Origin: Perca fluviatilis
Taxonomy: Eukaryota; Chordata; Actinopteri; Perciformes; Percidae
NCBI RefSeq assembly: GCF_010015445.1
Contig: NC_053116.1
Location: forward strand, 31,088,785-31,152,784
Direction: 5' to 3'
DNA length: 64,000 nucleotides
The translations under genes were made by a program, and so were the position numbers. This document shows, piece after piece, positions 1 to 15,187 of this stretch. Below the pieces are notes generated by a model. The model was not told where the DNA came from, did no database searches, and worked only from the letters and a program-made list of their open reading frames with translations. How positions within the stretch are numbered: position 1 is the stretch's first letter; each line of letters begins with the position of its first letter.

Positions 1-31
<31 letters not shown>
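1..31. repeat. (GT)n microsatellite at window edge
   Basis: Pure GT dinucleotide run cut by the left edge of the window. Confidence 0.95.
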
Positions 32-177
32 GGGGGCTTATGTGAGTTGCTGTTAACAGAGTTGTAACAGTTCCAGGTCTGAGCAAACTTTGAAAAGAGA
101 AAGGAAAATCAGAATGACTCGGCTGCAGGCCATTACTGTAAGACATCCTATTGCAGGTGTGTATATGGTGTAGCATA

Positions 178-260
178 TACAGTACCAGTCAAAAGTTTGG
201 ACACGCTTTCCCATGTAAGTGAATGAGAAAGCGTGTCCAAAATTTTGACTGTTACTGTAT
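178..260. repeat. Short fold-back palindrome (MITE-like)
   Basis: Two arms of about 35 bases (TACAGTACCAGTCAAAAGTT and its inverted counterpart ending TTTTGACTGTTACTGTA) surround a loop of about 15 bases. The arms contain GGACACGCTTTC and GAAAGCGTGTCC as perfect complements. This looks like a tiny palindromic transposon derivative, possibly Tc1/mariner-related because TA lies at the ends; that class call is inference. Confidence 0.7.
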
Positions 261-304
261 GTAGCAAAAATCAGTTTGACTCTCAGCCACATCCACATTC
301 TAAA

Positions 305-545
305 GCGAATATTGTTTTATTGTAATTGGACTGTATTTATACAGCACTTTTCTAGTCTTAACGACTGCTATAACTCAACTACTCAAAGCGCTTTTACATT
401 CACACACACATTTACACTCCAATGGCACAGCATCAGGAGCAATTTGGGGGTTCAGTATCTTGCCCAAGGACACTTCGATATGGGACAGCAGGGCCAGGGA
501 TCGAACCAAGGCAACTGCTCTACCACTTGAGCCACAGCCACCTGG
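305..545 (-). mobile_element. tRNA-derived SINE
   Basis: Read on the minus strand, the right end carries a tRNA-like head: an A-box-like GGCTCAAGTGGTAGAGCA and a B-box-like GGTTCGATCCC. It is followed by TGTCCTTGGGCAAGATACTG, a block recurrent in fish SINEs. The head is diverged and lacks a full cloverleaf, so this is a SINE and not a tRNA gene. Confidence 0.7.
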
Positions 546-1666
<1,121 letters not shown>

Positions 1667-1674
1667 GAGCACAC

Positions 1675-2274
1675 CAGTGTTGTTTCGTGTTATAAGAGTT
1701 GCCATCCTAGCATGTTGCAGTACTCGAGATCGGTCTTGGTCTTAAGACCGGTCTCAAGACCACTTTTTGAGGGTCTCTGCCTCGTTTCGAAATCGACCGC
1801 ATTTTTACTCGGTCGAAAGAGGAGTCAGGATTTTATTCAAAGACCTGTCAAGACCACAACTGCAGGGATATCACTATATTGCCTGTGCATTGTCTAATGT
1901 TACGTGTTAACATTATTACTGTGATTGGATGTAAAACGTCCTGCTTCAAATGCAAACAATAACTCAATGACTCATTTCTAATTTGTTACTGTTAACGCCC
2001 TCTCCCCACCCCCTTAACACACACTCCCAAGAAAGTGAATCTGCAGTAGTGTGAGGAGTGTACCTATGTGCCTAAGCTTACATAGGTTCAGACAGAAGTA
2101 GTTCTGGCTGTCTGGCACTGGTCTGGTCTTGGTCTTGATTCGGTCTCGCCTTGCCTTGGTCTTGTTCTTGACTCTGTCTCAACCCCTCAAAGTCTTCGTC
2201 TTGTCTCAGTCTCGATACACTCTGGTCTTGGTGTTGACTTGGTCTCGGTTTAGGTGGTCTTGACCACAACACTG
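1675..2274. mobile_element. hAT-type non-autonomous element, 600 bp
   Basis: The ends are CAGTGTTGT and ACAACACTG (perfect 9-bp inverted repeats). They are flanked on both sides by the 8-bp direct repeat GAGCACAC (1667-1674 and 2275-2282), the hallmark of hAT insertion. The interior is rich in GGTCTTGGTCTTGA-type repeats near both ends and encodes no transposase. Confidence 0.85.
2041..2091. repeat. Direct repeat copy 1 with hairpin
   Basis: Shares CTGCAGTAG followed by a GTGTACCTATGTGCCTAAGC block with 2495-2540. The core CCTATGT...ACATAGG can fold as a hairpin. This copy lies inside the hAT element at 1675-2274. Confidence 0.75.
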
Positions 2275-2494
2275 GAGCACACTCAGACACAGAAGCAGAA
2301 ATATCTGTAAGTCTTTGCTGTAGAGGATGCCTTCTAGTCTTTATCTCTAGCCAGCACTCTTATCTCCTCAGAAAAGTGCCTCAGGGGACGACCATTTCAA
2401 AAGTGCAGTGACCAAACAAGATGCTCTATGTATCTCTCTACTGATGTTACTATAGCAACCCAGTCTTCTGCAGAGTGTGTGCATGTGAATGTCC

Positions 2495-2540
2495 CTGCAG
2501 TAGTGGAGTGTACCTATGTGCCTAAGCTTACATAGGTTCA
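2495..2540. repeat. Direct repeat copy 2 with hairpin
   Basis: Near-identical to 2041-2091, including the CCTATGT/ACATAGG hairpin arms, but outside the hAT element. Confidence 0.75.
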
Positions 2541-3102
2541 TACAGTATCTGCACACGCACACACAGACAGACAGACGTTCCTGCAATTTATAGATAGATG
2601 GCATAACTGATGTAAAAATGTATTTAATGGCCTGGACACTGGTGTTTTCAATTACTCTGGCTAATTAGACCTCTGTTTAGGTTGAAGTTGGGTGCCGAAA
2701 ACAATGATAACTTTGTAAATTGCCGTGGGTGCAACAAAACTAATAGGAGACTGAGGGAGCTGTCAATCAAACACAGTGGGTACAAGCCTACACAGCCTTG
2801 AGAAGAGGTCTAGACAGGCAACATCAGTGAAAACACATGGGTGGGTTAGTGCAGGGGCTTCAAAAAGAACAAAAAATAAAATCAATGTTAATAAACACAT
2901 TCAAAATGTACTTGTAAGGAAACGTGGTCATAAACTTTTCTATATATATAAATCAATTGGTCATTATTTTGTTTACTTTTACTGTAACACTGTACAAAAC
3001 ATCATTGCTGTTTGCCTATAAGTATTCAGAAGGAAGATACCATCAAAACAGTTTGCATCTAAGATGAATTTAAATAAAATTACAGACTTCAGACAAATTT
3101 AC
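2541..3102. other. Intergenic, no gene seen
   Basis: Contains a fragment at 2627-2680 resembling the end of the MITE family seen at 61647-61897 (shared GGACAC...TTCTGGCT.ATTAG blocks). Otherwise AT-rich sequence without coding signal. Confidence 0.5.
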
Positions 3103-3345
3103 CGCTAAAAAAACCACAACCTCGCCTTCCTCTCCACCCGATGGACAGACACACTTCCTCGGCTTAGAATTACGGTAGGAACCGCTAAAAATGCCACTAC
3201 CTTGCCGTCCTTTTCCACCCGACTGAAATACACACTTTATTGGCTTAAAATTATGGCAATAATCTTTAAACACACTGCAAACTCACAGTCCTCTCTTCCC
3301 GATTTATAGACACCCTCTCTTAGCTTAAAATAACTCACCGTTGCT
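3103..3345. repeat. Three imperfect tandem units of about 80 bp
   Basis: Units begin near 3103, 3183 and 3264. Each carries a variant of CGCTAAAAA, then CTTGCCGTCC-like, CCACCCGA-like and GGCTTAAAATTA-like blocks in the same order. The third unit is the most diverged. Confidence 0.6.
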
Positions 3346-6866
<3,521 letters not shown>

Positions 6867-6870
6867 CTAA

Positions 6871-7756
6871 AAGGTCCCCTATTGTAAAAAGTGAGATTTC
6901 CATGTCTTTTTTTTAATACAAAGCAGGTCGAGGTGCTATATTAATGCTAAAACTCTCAATCCACAGAGAATTGCACACAGCCCATATTCAAAAACTGTGC
7001 CTTAAAGGTCCAGTTTGTAACATGTTTAGTTGTTCATTATCAAAATCTATGTTGCCCGTTCACAAACGTGTCCTTTTTCATGAATATTTACCACCACCAT
7101 CAATTCCAAGTATTCCTTTTGGCTTGAAATTTTACATTTGCATTCACATGAACTGGGGTAGACGCTCCAAATTCATGCGCCATCTTGAAATATGTTACAC
7201 GTATTCAAAATCCTAATTTCAGGAACAGGAGTCTTCTTCTTCGCCCAGAAAAAGAAAAAGGATATGGAAAATAGCAAGAGACCGGCTTTTTGAAGCGTGA
7301 AGGCTACCGTAGCTGTAATACGTACTTTGAACTGCGTGGTGTGAGAGAGTTGATTGCAATATATGATCTCAACGCTAGATGGGAGAAATTCCTACACATT
7401 GGACCTTTAAAATGTGCCGACTTCTGTTTGGTTGTGATGTCACAACTATACTATATATTAGGTAGAAAGTGTGGCTGCAGTGCTGTTACAGTCATTTCCC
7501 GGCTGCAATGGCGGCGCAAATGTGGAAAACCCGGACACTCTGACCAATCAGAGCAGACAGACTGGCTTTTTTGGGAGTGGTGGTTAAAGAGACGTGCTAA
7601 AATGGAGCGTTTTAGACAGAGGGTGAATACAGGTATATTCAGACAGACAGTATGAGAAAAAATAATATGTATTTTGAACATTAAAGCATGCAGACATGTT
7701 CTAGTAGAAACCCAAAATACAAGTATTAACCTAAAAATGTGCATGATATGTCCCCT
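6871..7756. mobile_element. MITE with GGTCCCC/GGGGAC ends, interrupted
   Basis: The left end AAGGTCCCCTATT and the right end ATATGTCCCCT are inverted. CTAA flanks both sides (6867-6870 and 7757-7760), giving a 4-bp target duplication. It is split by a second element at 7006-7406. No coding capacity is visible. Confidence 0.6.
7006..7406. mobile_element. TTAA-flanked MITE nested in 6871-7756
   Basis: Starts AGGTCCAGTTTGTAA and ends TTGGACCT, with TTAA immediately on both sides (7002-7005 and 7407-7410). A TTAA duplication is typical of piggyBac-type insertion; the family assignment is inference. Confidence 0.65.
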
Positions 7757-7779
7757 CTAACACCTTCTATGCTCATTTT

Positions 7780-8225
7780 GATCTCAACAAAGAGTCAGTT
7801 GCCAAATCTGCCTGACTTCAGAGGACCGGCCACTGTCGGTATCCACAGCGGATGTGAGAAGAACCCTGCTGAGAGTGACTGTGAGTAAAACTGCTGGGCC
7901 TGATAACATGTCTGATATTTTCAAGACTCACAGAAAAGTGTTCCCACCTGCTTCACAGCCCCCATCGTCCCTGTGAGTCTGCAGTGTCTAGTCTACCGCC
8001 CTGTGGCACACTCACCCCCATTCTTATGAAGAACTTTGAAAAGCTGGTTCTCCAGTACAGAGAAAAAAAACCTATCCCAGCCAGCCTGGACCCTCACCAG
8101 AAGATCCACAAAGGATGCCATCTCTCTACTGCCCTTCACTTAGTCTTCACACATTAGAATGCTGTTAGTTAATTTCACATCAGCATTTAACACAATCACC
8201 CCCATCAAACTGGTTGGAAAACTTA
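7780..8225 (+). mobile_element. LINE reverse-transcriptase fossil, 5' part
   Basis: Conceptual translation in broken frames gives VSKTAGPDNM, YRPVA.TPI.MKNFEKLVLQ, PASLDPHQ and FTSAFNTI.P.KL. These are hallmark motifs of fish non-LTR (L2/CR1/Rex-like) reverse transcriptases around the catalytic fingers. Stops and frameshifts show it is dead. It resumes at 11129 after a 2.9-kb insertion. Confidence 0.75.
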
Positions 8226-8342
8226 TAGTCTCGCTTTGCCAGACCTTCCTCCATAGCACTGCAGAGGAGGGTCTGGCTAGTCCACACAGCATTCTGGGAT
8301 GGTTGAAAAACATTTCTCTCGTTTATTGGCATTTCTTTAAAC

Positions 8343-8937
8343 CACATGTGTCAAACTCAAGGCCAACGGGCCAAATCCGGCCCGTTACAGATTTAGATCC
8401 GGCCCGTATATCAATTTGGGTTCACAATAAATTTTGGCCCCCCCAGTTGTGCGCCAAACCAAAAACAAGTGTTTTTTAAACTGCAATTACCTGACATTCA
8501 AAGCAGAAATGGCAGATTTGCTGACTCTGAGACTCAGAAATTCCCCCAGTAGCAGAGAGTTTTCATATTCAGGCTGTGAAAAAGGTTGTTGTTAAAAAAA
8601 AAAAAAGGTATCATTGTTTTGCTTGATTTGCTAAATTCTATGATGGCTAAGGAACTCTTTTGATGACTTTTGTAGGGCTTCATGTCAACAAAAATGCAAC
8701 AAAAAGCATACAAAAATGTCGGAAAAGCAACAAATTTACAAAAAGGTGACAAATGTCTGAGAAAGCCACAAAAAAGTCGCAACAAAAACAACAAAAATTA
8801 GGTAAAAAGCTACCAAAATGTTTTTAAAAAGTGACATGCAGTAACAAAAGCACGTCAATAAACTCTACATGTCTGGCCCTTGGTGTGATTCTCTTTTTCC
8901 AGTGTGGCCCTTAGTGAAAATAAGTTTGACACCCCTG
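8343..8937. mobile_element. hAT-type element, 595 bp (nested, level 2)
   Basis: Ends CACATGTGTCAAACT and AGTTTGACACCCCTG are imperfect inverted repeats. The 8-bp direct repeat CTTTAAAC flanks both sides (8335-8342 and 8938-8945). The terminal GTGTCAAACTCAAGGCC..GGGCCAAATCCGGCCC block is a familiar vertebrate hAT-derived repeat. Confidence 0.85.
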
Positions 8938-8973
8938 CTTTAAACCAATCACAATCGTCATGGGCGACACTAA

Positions 8974-10816
8974 CAGTGTTATAAAGTACTAGAAAGAAAT
9001 ACTTGAGTAAAAGTACAAGTATCGTACTAGAAAAAGACTTCGGTAGAAGTGAAAGTTACCTTTTAGAATATTACTTAAGTAAAAGTCTTAAAGTATCTGA
9101 TATATACTGCACTTAAGTATCAAAAGTAATTTTCTGATATTTAATGTACTTAAGTATCAAAAGTAAAAGTAAAAGTTGTTTTTTTTAAAAGCAAGCGGTT
9201 AGAACTTTTATTGTGGCTTTCTTATAGTAAAGCATAAAGCATATTCAGGGACTTTTCAGGCACAATTCTCTTAAGTTCAAAGAACAAACAGCATATGTTT
9301 AGAGCTGACATCAATGTACAGAAACATTTCTTGCAACACGGGTGTATGACGTTATCTTCACCACTACCCTGTTCACCGAGTTCACCACTATTGTCGGGGT
9401 GGTCGCAGGGCTCAACATAAAAAAAAATCCCCACTGGCCCCCGGGGCCAGTAGATCAGAGTTTTGCTGGCCCCTTCTACATTTTTACTGGCCCTGAAAGA
9501 AATATCATAGGTGTGATTGGAAAAGGACAAAAAAGCAGGAAAAAAGTTAGCCACTGCCACTGGATGTTGTGCCATTAGCAGCAAAGCTAGACCAGGGGTC
9601 ATCAACTACGTTCAAATAAAGAAAATAAAATTATACCTAATACGCATCATCTTGTCATCTTGATATTTTCACTTTCTTACTAAATTAATGCTATATTTTT
9701 TACATTAGTAAGCAAACCCCTAAAAACATGGAAAATCCATAATGATAACTAGATAGGCTACTTAACTAGAAAATGATCTCAGATTAGTCTTGTATGCCTA
9801 ATTTGAAATAAGACGATTCTGTTGCTAAATAATACAACTGGCAACATCGTCAACAATGAAGAAAGCGTCATTCACGTGCATATTAAGTCGCCACGTGTAT
9901 TTGTTTTGGTCTTAAAATACATCCATAGGTTTACCGCTCCAGCGAGAGGATGGCTCGATTAGAAATCAGCTACGTTTACAATAGTTTGTCCAAAGTTCAA
10001 GATTGGTTGCAAATTAAGACAAACAGTTAGACTACAAACTGACATCTTTCATTTTAGCTCGTTTGTAAAGTCGCTGTTTGCAGAGTAGAGCTGTGTTTGC
10101 AGAGTAGAGCTGGGTTTGCACAGCGCGGTGGACGAGAGTGGACAGCCAGACAGAGCAGACTGAGATATGGTTTCTACGTGTTTCTGCCTGTAGAACAGGT
10201 ATGTCGGTTATTGATAAGTATTGACTCTTTAATCATGGAGGTTTTATTGTAGGCTACCTACTTACAGTAACGAGTGTAGCGTTAGTTCATCTGCGCCATC
10301 GGCGGTAAATAATCCTCGCTAACGTTTCCAGTCAGTAGGCTACATGTGCTGCGTGTAACGCACACACCAGTGACTGTGGCTGCAACCAGCCCGACATACG
10401 TTTTTACTGGCCCCGGGCGGGCCATCGGGCCATTGCTTATGTCGAGCCTGGTGGTCTACGATAACGGGAGGTCCTCCAGTAGGTGCTCATGCTTCCATGG
10501 CGGTTTGCAACAAACAAGCGCTGAAATAGAGCGCGCGGTGTGCGCGGTGTGCGTAATGCAATCTAGGAGCAGTGATTCGCCAAACCTCCCTTATTGCAGT
10601 CGCACACATTTCTTCTAATTTTATTTTTTAGTAACGAGTAACGAAGATGCTTAGTGGAAATATAACGGAGTAAAAGTATACATTTTATCTAGGAAATGTA
10701 GTGGAGTAAAAGTGAAAGTTGACATAAATTTAAATAGCGAAGTAAAGTACAGATACGTGAAATTTCTACTTAAGTACAGTAACGAAGTATTTGTACTCCG
10801 TTACATTACAACACTG
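8974..10816. mobile_element. hAT-type element, 1.84 kb (nested, level 2)
   Basis: Ends CAGTGTTATAAAG and TTACAACACTG are inverted. The 8-bp target duplication GACACTAA is perfect (8966-8973 and 10817-10824). Both subterminal regions are rich in ACTTAAGTAAAAGT-like repeats. It encodes no recognisable transposase and is itself interrupted at 9407-10450. Confidence 0.85.
9407..10450. mobile_element. Putative hAT-like element (nested, level 3)
   Basis: GGGCTCAACATAA near the left end and TTATGTCGAGCC near the right end are inverted. Flanks GTGGTCGC and GTGGTCTA agree at 6 of 8 positions. The blocks CTGGCCCC and TTTTTACTGGCCC occur close to both ends. Ends are approximate. Confidence 0.55.
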
Positions 10817-11128
10817 GACACTAAGCACCAGACAGAGCCACGGGGGCGCTGCAAAATAGCCTCAGGAAGGAACTTGTTTTGGTGGAACATGTATATGTTC
10901 AAAAGTTGTTTTAGTCGTGCAACAGAAAAGTCAGATTGGACAGATAGTCTAGCTAGCTGTCTGGATTTACCCTGCAGAGATCTGAGGAGCAGTTAACCAT
11001 AGTCCAAAAAATTCCAACACGAAGAAAGCGAAAGGTAAACGACATCCGGCCGAAAAGAGTGAGCTCCGACGGAATTTCTGACGGTACTCTAGCAATCCCT
11101 GAAGTGGAACATCGTGGATTATAGACTA

Positions 11129-11793
11129 GCAAATGTAGCACTCTAGGCCTGAGTACCACACCAAACTGGATATTGGACTTCCTCACAAACAGATGCCAGA
11201 CAGTTTGGTTAGGTGGCCACACCTCCTTTGCGCTACGGCTGAACACCAGAGCTCCCTAGGGCGCTTCACCCTGTGCACCCACGAATGCAACAAGATTGAT
11301 GACTGATTTAAAAAAAAAAAAAATGAACAAAAGACACACACCATAGGTGGAGCTGAGGTGGAGCGGCTGAATAGTTTTAGGTACCTGGGAACCAGCATCA
11401 CAGAAAACCTGTCATGGTCATCACACATCATCACAAAGAAAGCTCAGCAACGGCTGTGAAGGCAAAATTCCTGTGCCAAGTTCTTGTTAACTTTTATAAG
11501 GAGCAAGAGAAAGCATCCTGACTGGAAACATAAACTCCCTGGACCTGAGGGCTCTGCAGCAAGTCATTAAAACTGCCCAGAACATCATTGCTACTGGGCA
11601 TCAGTGATATCGGTGAGGTGCCTGCACAAAGCCCAAAGGATCCTAAAAGAAAACACTCACCCCAGACACGGTCAGTTCACCCCGCTGCCATCTGGGAGGC
11701 GATACAGAAGTATTCGCTGTCGTACCACCCAACCACAGAGCAGGCCTCAGGCTGTGGGACTCAACTCCACGACATCCTCTGCACACCACTGTA
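11129..11793 (+). mobile_element. LINE reverse-transcriptase fossil, 3' part
   Basis: Continues the element at 7780-8225. It carries WILDFLTNRCQTVWLGGH, then VERLNSFRYLGTSI, HIITKKAQQRL and finally PLPSGRRYRSIRCRTT, the usual C-terminal end of L2/Rex-type reverse transcriptases. Frameshifts and stops are present. Confidence 0.75.
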
Positions 11794-11943
11794 ACTAAAT
11801 GACTCATGAACCTCAGCTGTACCTTTAACATTACACTGCATCTGTGAATTTTACTTAGAACTATTCAAACTAATATTGCCTATTAATATAAAAGGCAGTT
11901 TTATAGATGTATTCTTTTTCTGATTTAAAATATATATATATTG

Positions 11944-12112
11944 AGCTTTTCTGCCTTTATTTGATAGGACAGCTAGGTGAGAAAGGGGAGAGAGAGAGGG
12001 GGAAGACATGCAGGAAATTATCACAGGTCAGATTCGAGCTGGACCTCTGCGTTGAGGAATAAACCTCTAATTATATGTGCGCCTGCTCTACCCACTGAAC
12101 CAAACCGGCCAC
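11944..12112 (-). mobile_element. tRNA-derived SINE
   Basis: Same family as 34605-34773 and 46228-46367: TTTATTTGATAGGACAG, GAGAAAGGGGAGAGAGAG and GACATGCAGGAAA, followed by a tRNA-like end read on the minus strand. The tRNA head is degraded. Confidence 0.65.
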
Positions 12113-12147
12113 CTGATTAAAAATATTTTAATATGTGCTTACTACTT

Positions 12148-12151
<4 letters not shown>

Positions 12152-12240
<89 letters not shown>
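12152..12240. repeat. (TG)n microsatellite
   Basis: About 88 bases of uninterrupted TG repeat. Confidence 0.95.
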
Positions 12241-12242
<2 letters not shown>

Positions 12243-12758
12243 GGTGGAGGGGGCTACAGCTGCATTTCACTATATTATGACAAAGCTCAAACTTGAACTT
12301 TGAAACATGGGTCCTGGTATTATGAAATGTGCTCAGTAGAGACATTGGAAATGAAAAAGAAAGCATAAAAGAATAAAGGTACCAGAGTGATTTTTATAAC
12401 AAGATGAAAACAGGAACCATTCTGCAGGACCCATCCCACGTCTTCAGGAAATATAATGAAAATCATTGATCAGGTTAAATAGGTTCTCTCTCTGTGTAGA
12501 CATTTACAGGAACTAGTTTACTCACAGCTTAAATCACAAAGATCTACAGTTCACTGCTCAGCCACACAGGTGTTTTTTTTAAGTTATTCTGATTAGTCCT
12601 CTGCTCAGGTAGACGGTACAAGTCGTCCCGCCCTAACATGGTGCAACAGCAGAGTGAGGGACATGTCAGTCAAATACAATCTATGCCACGTTTGAATTTT
12701 ATTTATTGGTTTGTTTAACCCATTCTTGACAATCACAAAGCTAAAGACAAATGTTTAA

Positions 12759-12900
12759 AGGCACAGTTTCTGAATACGGGCTGTGTGCATTTCTCTGTGG
12801 ACTGAGCAGGTTGATACTTTCACAGTATTTATATAGCTCCTCCACCTGCTTTATAATCTCTAAAAGACATGGAAATCTCAATTTTTAGAATATGGGACCT
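12759..12900. mobile_element. TTAA-flanked MITE remnant, 142 bp
   Basis: Starts AGGCACAGTTTCTGAATA and ends TATGGGACCT with TTAA on both sides (12755-12758 and 12901-12904). Its inverted sequence matches 6871-7000 (GAGATTTCCATGTCTTTT, AACTGTGCC). Confidence 0.6.
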
Positions 12901-12904
12901 TTAA

Positions 12905-14024
12905 GATTTTTTTTTTTTCCTTCAACTCACCACTTATCCAGGCCTCTATGATTAAATAAATTACCCCAGCATTAACATGCTTGCTGTAGCCTTAGTTGGT
13001 GTTCAAAATAACTGTGGTCACTTATATTCAGGGTCTTTCATGTTATCTTACATTACTTATTAGTTTTTATTCATATTTTGCTTAATGTGTGTGATCCTGT
13101 CTTGCGTCATCTCGCATGTAATGTGATGCAAGTGATACAGGGAAACATGTAAAATAGCAGTATTGTTCACATTCACGCCTACTACTAGTTTTTTTATGCT
13201 ACATTGATCTGGTTAATATTAGTAAGACAGTAGCACTGGTCCTTAAATGACACCAGCTCACACAAGGGAAGCAACGCATGCTATAACAACAGCACTAAAG
13301 GCAAAAACGTATTGTTTAAAAGCTGTGAAAGTTGGGACTAAAGTTCCGGTGTTACATTTTTGGTATTGAATTTGAGCATTGTTGCTGTGGTAGCAGCTTT
13401 AGTAATCTATCAGCTTTGATGGTCTAAAAGCTCCTTCCAAAGCAGCAGCTCGATGATGATATATCCTGGTTCAAAGATGACCAAAAAGGAGCTGAAAGGA
13501 AATGAGAATTACTCTGTATCTCATAAAGTATTGATTATTAAAGAACAGAATTCAGTTTTCTCACATCTAAGGGCTACTCAGCCTTTTGAAAGTGAATCAG
13601 GAGAGAGTCAAGATTTATAGCCAGTACCCATTTATTCATTACTTTGTTTCTTAGCCCCCAGGAGGTATTCTTATTGTTCATTTGCAAATAACCGTCTTTA
13701 AACTTTTATCCTTCTCCAGTCATTCAGAAAAATTGCCCATGGATCATCATACTCAGGATTGCGAGGACCATATTTAAAATCTGAGTTTATTTCCCCTTTA
13801 ATCTTCGATGATTATAACTCACGCAGCAGCGCTTCAGCACTCCAGTGGTGATTATTCATTCACTGGCCCATTTCTCTCTTGGCTGAGGTTGCTCCCAGTC
13901 CAGTCATATTAATCAACCGCTGCTCTAATTGACTGATTAAGTCATGTTTCCAGAAGCCAAAATGGCTGACTGACTCATTAAACCATGACACATATACTGG
14001 TTGCAAAATGGCTGACTGCAAAAA
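12905..14024. other. Intergenic, no gene seen
   Basis: Ordinary AT-rich unique-looking sequence. No open frame, palindrome or repeat that I can support. Confidence 0.5.
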
Positions 14025-14029
14025 AAAAT

Positions 14030-14097
<68 letters not shown>

Positions 14098-14243
14098 ATA
14101 TATATAAAACACAAAAAAAAAATAAAATTAATATAAAAAATAAAAAAATTTAAAATATTTTTTTATTTTTTTTTTTTTTTTAAAATTTTAATATGAAAAA
14201 AAAAAAAATAAAAAAATTTTTTTTTTAAAATTTTTTTTTTTTA

Positions 14244-14278
<35 letters not shown>

Positions 14279-14361
14279 TTTTTTTTTTTTTTAAAAAAAA
14301 AAAAAAGGGGGAGAAAAAAAAAGGGGAACATTTTTTGTAAAATTTTTTTTTTTTTTTTTTT

Positions 14362-14401
<40 letters not shown>
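14025..14401. repeat. A/T homopolymer block, possible assembly artefact
   Basis: Nearly 380 bases of alternating long T and A homopolymers with a single G-rich patch near 14307-14328. Such a pattern is rare in real genomes and resembles poor consensus over a poly(A)/poly(T) junction or an inverted poly(A) pair. Confidence 0.7.
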
Positions 14402-14402
<1 letters not shown>

Positions 14403-14989
14403 TTTTTGTTCACAAAGAAAAGTATTAAAGTGAACCAAAATACATCACTTAAAGCCATGTAAGAACGTCAACTCATTGGTTAGATAGGTCTGGGGCGGGA
14501 GTGAGAAAGTAAACACAGGAAGAAGGTTGTGAGGAAGGTCCCCTTTGACCAATTTTTTAAGAAAGCAAAGTACTCTGTTGGTAGTCCAGGCAGGTCAGAC
14601 CGTGAGTCAGGCCAGCTGCTAGCAACTGTCGATTTAGTTCATCCACATCCCAATATGCCAAAAGCACCTGGCTATGAAAGTCGTTTAGCTCAAACCTGAA
14701 GGACCCCATAACTGGCACCCCTAAAAAATAAAAATATTTTTTAAAAAAAGTCTGTGTTTGACGAGATCCCGCATGTTCAGTTTTTGAGCCACAGCAGAGT
14801 TTCCGTTATCAGCTGAAACTGCACATCCCGCCGAACAAGTAGGTGTCGACCACATTAAGCTAGCACAGAAGTATGACATTTATGTTTATAGGGAGCCAGG
14901 CACATCTCATCCCGTTCAGAGGACCTTGCAGATTTCATGAAGATTTGGTGCGAACGAGGTGAAAGCTCCAGGATCACGTCTGTTTAAAT

Positions 14990-15187
14990 TTGGCCAGAAG
15001 CAAGCGCATGGTGTCTTATTTCCCAAAAAAGAGGGAAAGTGCTTACTCTGCTGTACATGACAAGAAGGAGGTTGATAAGAGATCTGGAAAGCCTATGGTA
15101 ATCACAAACTATATCAAGACAAAGGCCGCTGCGGACTGCGTAGACTCTCTTCATAAAATGTTCATATATCAGATTTACTCTGATTAA
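14990..15187 (+). pseudogene. piggyBac-like transposase fragment
   Basis: A 65-codon open frame contains KEVDKRSGKPMVITNYIKTK followed by AAADCVDSL. This resembles the piggyBac/PGBD stretch in which a 'KP.I...YN.TKGGVD.VD' motif carries one catalytic Asp. Only this segment is recognisable; the flanks are degenerate. Assignment rests on one motif. Confidence 0.4.

Larger units (their letters stand above)
8226..11128 (+). mobile_element. TAGTCT-family MITE copy, split by nested insertions
   Basis: Begins TAGTCTCGC and ends ATAGACTA. Its sequence matches the copies at 18191, 20319, 58168 and 62509 (shared GAGGAGGGTCTGGCTAGTCC, ACCAATCACAATCGTC, GTTTTAGTCGTGCAACAG). Two hAT elements (8343-8937 and 8974-10816) interrupt it. 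Removing 8226-11128 rejoins the LINE reading frame exactly. Confidence 0.8.

Noticed and set aside
3103..3345. Possible CRISPR-like array
   Set aside because: Three diverged units of about 80 bp with no constant repeat and spacer pattern; the genome is eukaryotic.
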